A stretch of 8,552 nt of DNA from Candidatus Woesearchaeota archaeon (GTDB lineage: Archaea; Nanobdellota; Nanobdellia; Woesearchaeales; GW2011-AR4), in NCBI GenBank assembly GCA_018303645.1, contig JAGVXR010000060.1, positions 1-8,552 on the forward strand, written 5' to 3'. Each line of letters starts with the position of its first letter. The stretch's first letter is position 1. The translations under genes were made by a program, and so were the position numbers. Shown one piece after another: positions 7,552 to 8,552 of this stretch. Under the pieces are notes generated by a model. That model worked only from the letters and a program-made list of their open reading frames with translations. It was not told the origin of the DNA and searched no databases.

Positions 7552-7567
7552 ATTTGTTAAGTAGAAC

Positions 7568-8371
7568 CTACCTGTATCTTATAGGGTTTCTTTTTTTCAT
7601 TTCTGCATATAAGTAGTCAAATTCCTTGCTGGTTATTTCCTTATTATTCAGCTTTTTTAGTATAATTCCGAAATTATAAGGCCCTGTTTCAACCCTGAAG
7701 TAATCTATTACTTTAAACCCTAAAAACTGGAAATATGTTTCATGCAGGCTGCTTATGTAAGCCCCATGGCAGTGTATGCTGTAGCCTCCCTTTTTTGTAA
7801 AATTTGACAATACAGCGTAAAGCTCCATGCTCCTGTAGGAATTTGAATGCTTCTCATCCTCAATGCTGCTGTTGTCATGCAGTAAATTGTTTGAGAAGGT
7901 TATATCAAATTTCTTATTGATTTTTGAATTGAAATTCTGCAGATTAAGGATATTGCCGTTACCCTTTACAATTAGGCTGCTTGCATTTGCCCCTATTTTA
8001 TTTAAGAAAACCTGATGCTCACTTTTTCCGTCAGCAGGCATTATTTCCAATAGCTCTATGCCTGACATTGCATTAATGCCAGAAAGCGTTTTTTTAAATT
8101 CGCTTACTTTTGAATCTTCAATTTCAAATATATTTTTCACCTGGTTAAATTCAACAAAAGGCTCTATAATACTAAAGAATTCATTTAAATTATTCTTAAT
8201 AATAAAAGAGCAGTTTATTATATTTAATATTAGTGGGTCATAGCTTGAATTCAATATTTTGGGGAATTTGTCTTTTTCAAATAGCACTATGCCGTTTCTT
8301 GTCTTTTCATGAAAAATCTGCACTTTGCTGTTTATAGTATCATCAATGCCTTTCCTTATGTCAACTTCCAT
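7568..8371 (-). CDS. Methyltransferase-like Rossmann-fold protein with altered SAM loop
   Basis: A 267-residue protein whose second half reads like a class I SAM-dependent methyltransferase. L107-L-E-I-M-P-A-D114-G115 stands at motif I. F155-D156-I-T-F-S-N161-N-L-L-H is the usual strand-4 pattern, and F191-T-K-K-G195-G196-Y is the typical lkpGG turn before strand 5. L217-G-F-K-V-I then matches the common post-motif strand near the C-terminus. The glycine-rich loop is changed: M-P-A-D-G instead of G-x-G-x-G, so SAM binding is uncertain. H200-C-H202 after the G-G turn is unusual. The first 100 residues are not recognised. It has its own TATA box at leaderless spacing and is first in the two-gene operon with the second nucleotidyltransferase-like protein. 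O-methylation of a glycan would fit the context, but an inactive or repurposed Rossmann protein is also possible. Confidence 0.72.
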   Translation of the reverse strand: MEVDIRKGIDDTINSKVQIFHEKTRNGIVLFEKDKFPKILNSSYDPLILNIINCSFIIKNNLNEFFSIIEPFVEFNQVKNIFEIEDSKVSEFKKTLSGINAMSGIELLEIMPADGKSEHQVFLNKIGANASSLIVKGNGNILNLQNFNSKINKKFDITFSNNLLHDNSSIEDEKHSNSYRSMELYAVLSNFTKKGGYSIHCHGAYISSLHETYFQFLGFKVIDYFRVETGPYNFGIILKKLNNKEITSKEFDYLYAEMKKRNPIRYR

Positions 8372-8392
8372 AGGCTGTGGGTAATAAACCTG

Positions 8393-8408
8393 TTTTATAA
8401 AGCTTTCT
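8393..8408 (-). promoter_or_regulatory. BRE/TATA promoter of the methyltransferase-like gene
   Basis: On the minus strand a purine-rich GAGAAAGC runs into TTTATAAAA (TATA from 8401). The TATA box begins 30 nt before the ATG at 8371, the leaderless spacing also seen for the flippase and GT4 genes. Confidence 0.65.
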
Positions 8409-8452
8409 CGGCATTTGTATCAATATACGGGAGTTTTGTTATTCTCATTTTA

Positions 8453-8468
8453 CAGAAAAATTTATATA
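8453..8468 (+). promoter_or_regulatory. BRE/TATA promoter of the gene at the right edge
   Basis: A purine-rich CAGAAAAA precedes TTTATATA (8461-8468), which begins 40 nt before the ATG at 8501. The expected start site lies near 8491, giving a leader of about 10 nt. The promoter is divergent from that of the methyltransferase-like gene, with a 129-bp intergenic region between the two start codons. Confidence 0.7.
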
Positions 8469-8500
8469 CCGCAGCCAATACTTAACAATAGTGAATTTAG

Positions 8501-8552
8501 ATGAAAGTGCTGCTTGTGCATCCGCCTAATATTGGCAGGTATCTTGTTGCTA
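8501..8552 (+). CDS. N-terminus of a probable B12-binding radical SAM protein, cut by window edge
   Basis: Only 17 codons are visible, beginning M-K-V-L-L-V-H-P-P-N. This hydrophobic strand followed by P-P-N is the usual opening of cobalamin-binding-domain radical SAM proteins, where it forms the first beta strand of the B12-binding domain. It is preceded by a good TATA box. A GTG at 8491 in another frame meets a stop after 12 codons and is rejected as the start. Other Rossmann proteins, including some glycosyltransferases, can begin similarly, so the family call is tentative while the presence of a gene is likely. Confidence 0.55.
   Translation, partial: MKVLLVHPPNIGRYLVA

Noticed and set aside
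8416..8427. Imperfect inverted repeat GTAT-CAAT-ATAC in the right divergent region
   Set aside because: The arms are only 4 bp, and it is unlike the 16-bp palindrome in the other divergent region; chance is likely in AT-rich DNA.

Overview
The window comes from an AT-rich genome and looks archaeal. Genes that begin a transcript are preceded by TATA boxes (TTTAAATA or TTTATATA types), mostly with a purine-rich BRE-like stretch in front. At three genes the TATA box begins 29-31 nt before the ATG, the spacing of leaderless archaeal transcripts. Shine-Dalgarno sequences are mostly absent, and T-runs follow several stops. The lineage cannot be read from this. A small-genome or DPANN-type archaeon is only a guess. 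I see no rRNA, tRNA, CRISPR array, insertion sequence or attachment site.

Layout. Left block, minus strand (1-3538): a B12-binding-type radical SAM enzyme (2051-3538), then a GT4 glycosyltransferase (794-2008) with its own TATA box, then an unrecognised beta-strand-rich protein (1-797, cut by the window edge) whose start codon overlaps the glycosyltransferase stop. A 134-bp divergent promoter region (3539-3672) holds two TATA boxes facing outward and a perfect 16-bp palindrome between them. Plus strand (3673-6346): a 14-helix Wzx/MOP-type polysaccharide flippase, followed one base later by a protein with a nucleotidyltransferase (Pol-beta fold) signature. Minus strand (6343-8371): a methyltransferase-like Rossmann protein, then a second, more degenerate nucleotidyltransferase-like protein that converges on and overlaps the first by 4 bp. 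At the right edge a further plus-strand gene begins at 8501; its 17 visible residues suit another cobalamin-binding radical SAM enzyme.

Together this looks like part of a surface-glycan locus: GT4 enzyme for sugar addition, flippase for moving the lipid-linked glycan across the membrane, and radical SAM, methyltransferase-like and nucleotidyltransferase-like proteins as candidate modifying enzymes. The least conventional parts are the two convergent nucleotidyltransferase-like genes and the methyltransferase-like protein with an altered cofactor loop. Their substrates cannot be told from sequence. All gaps between genes are under 140 bp.
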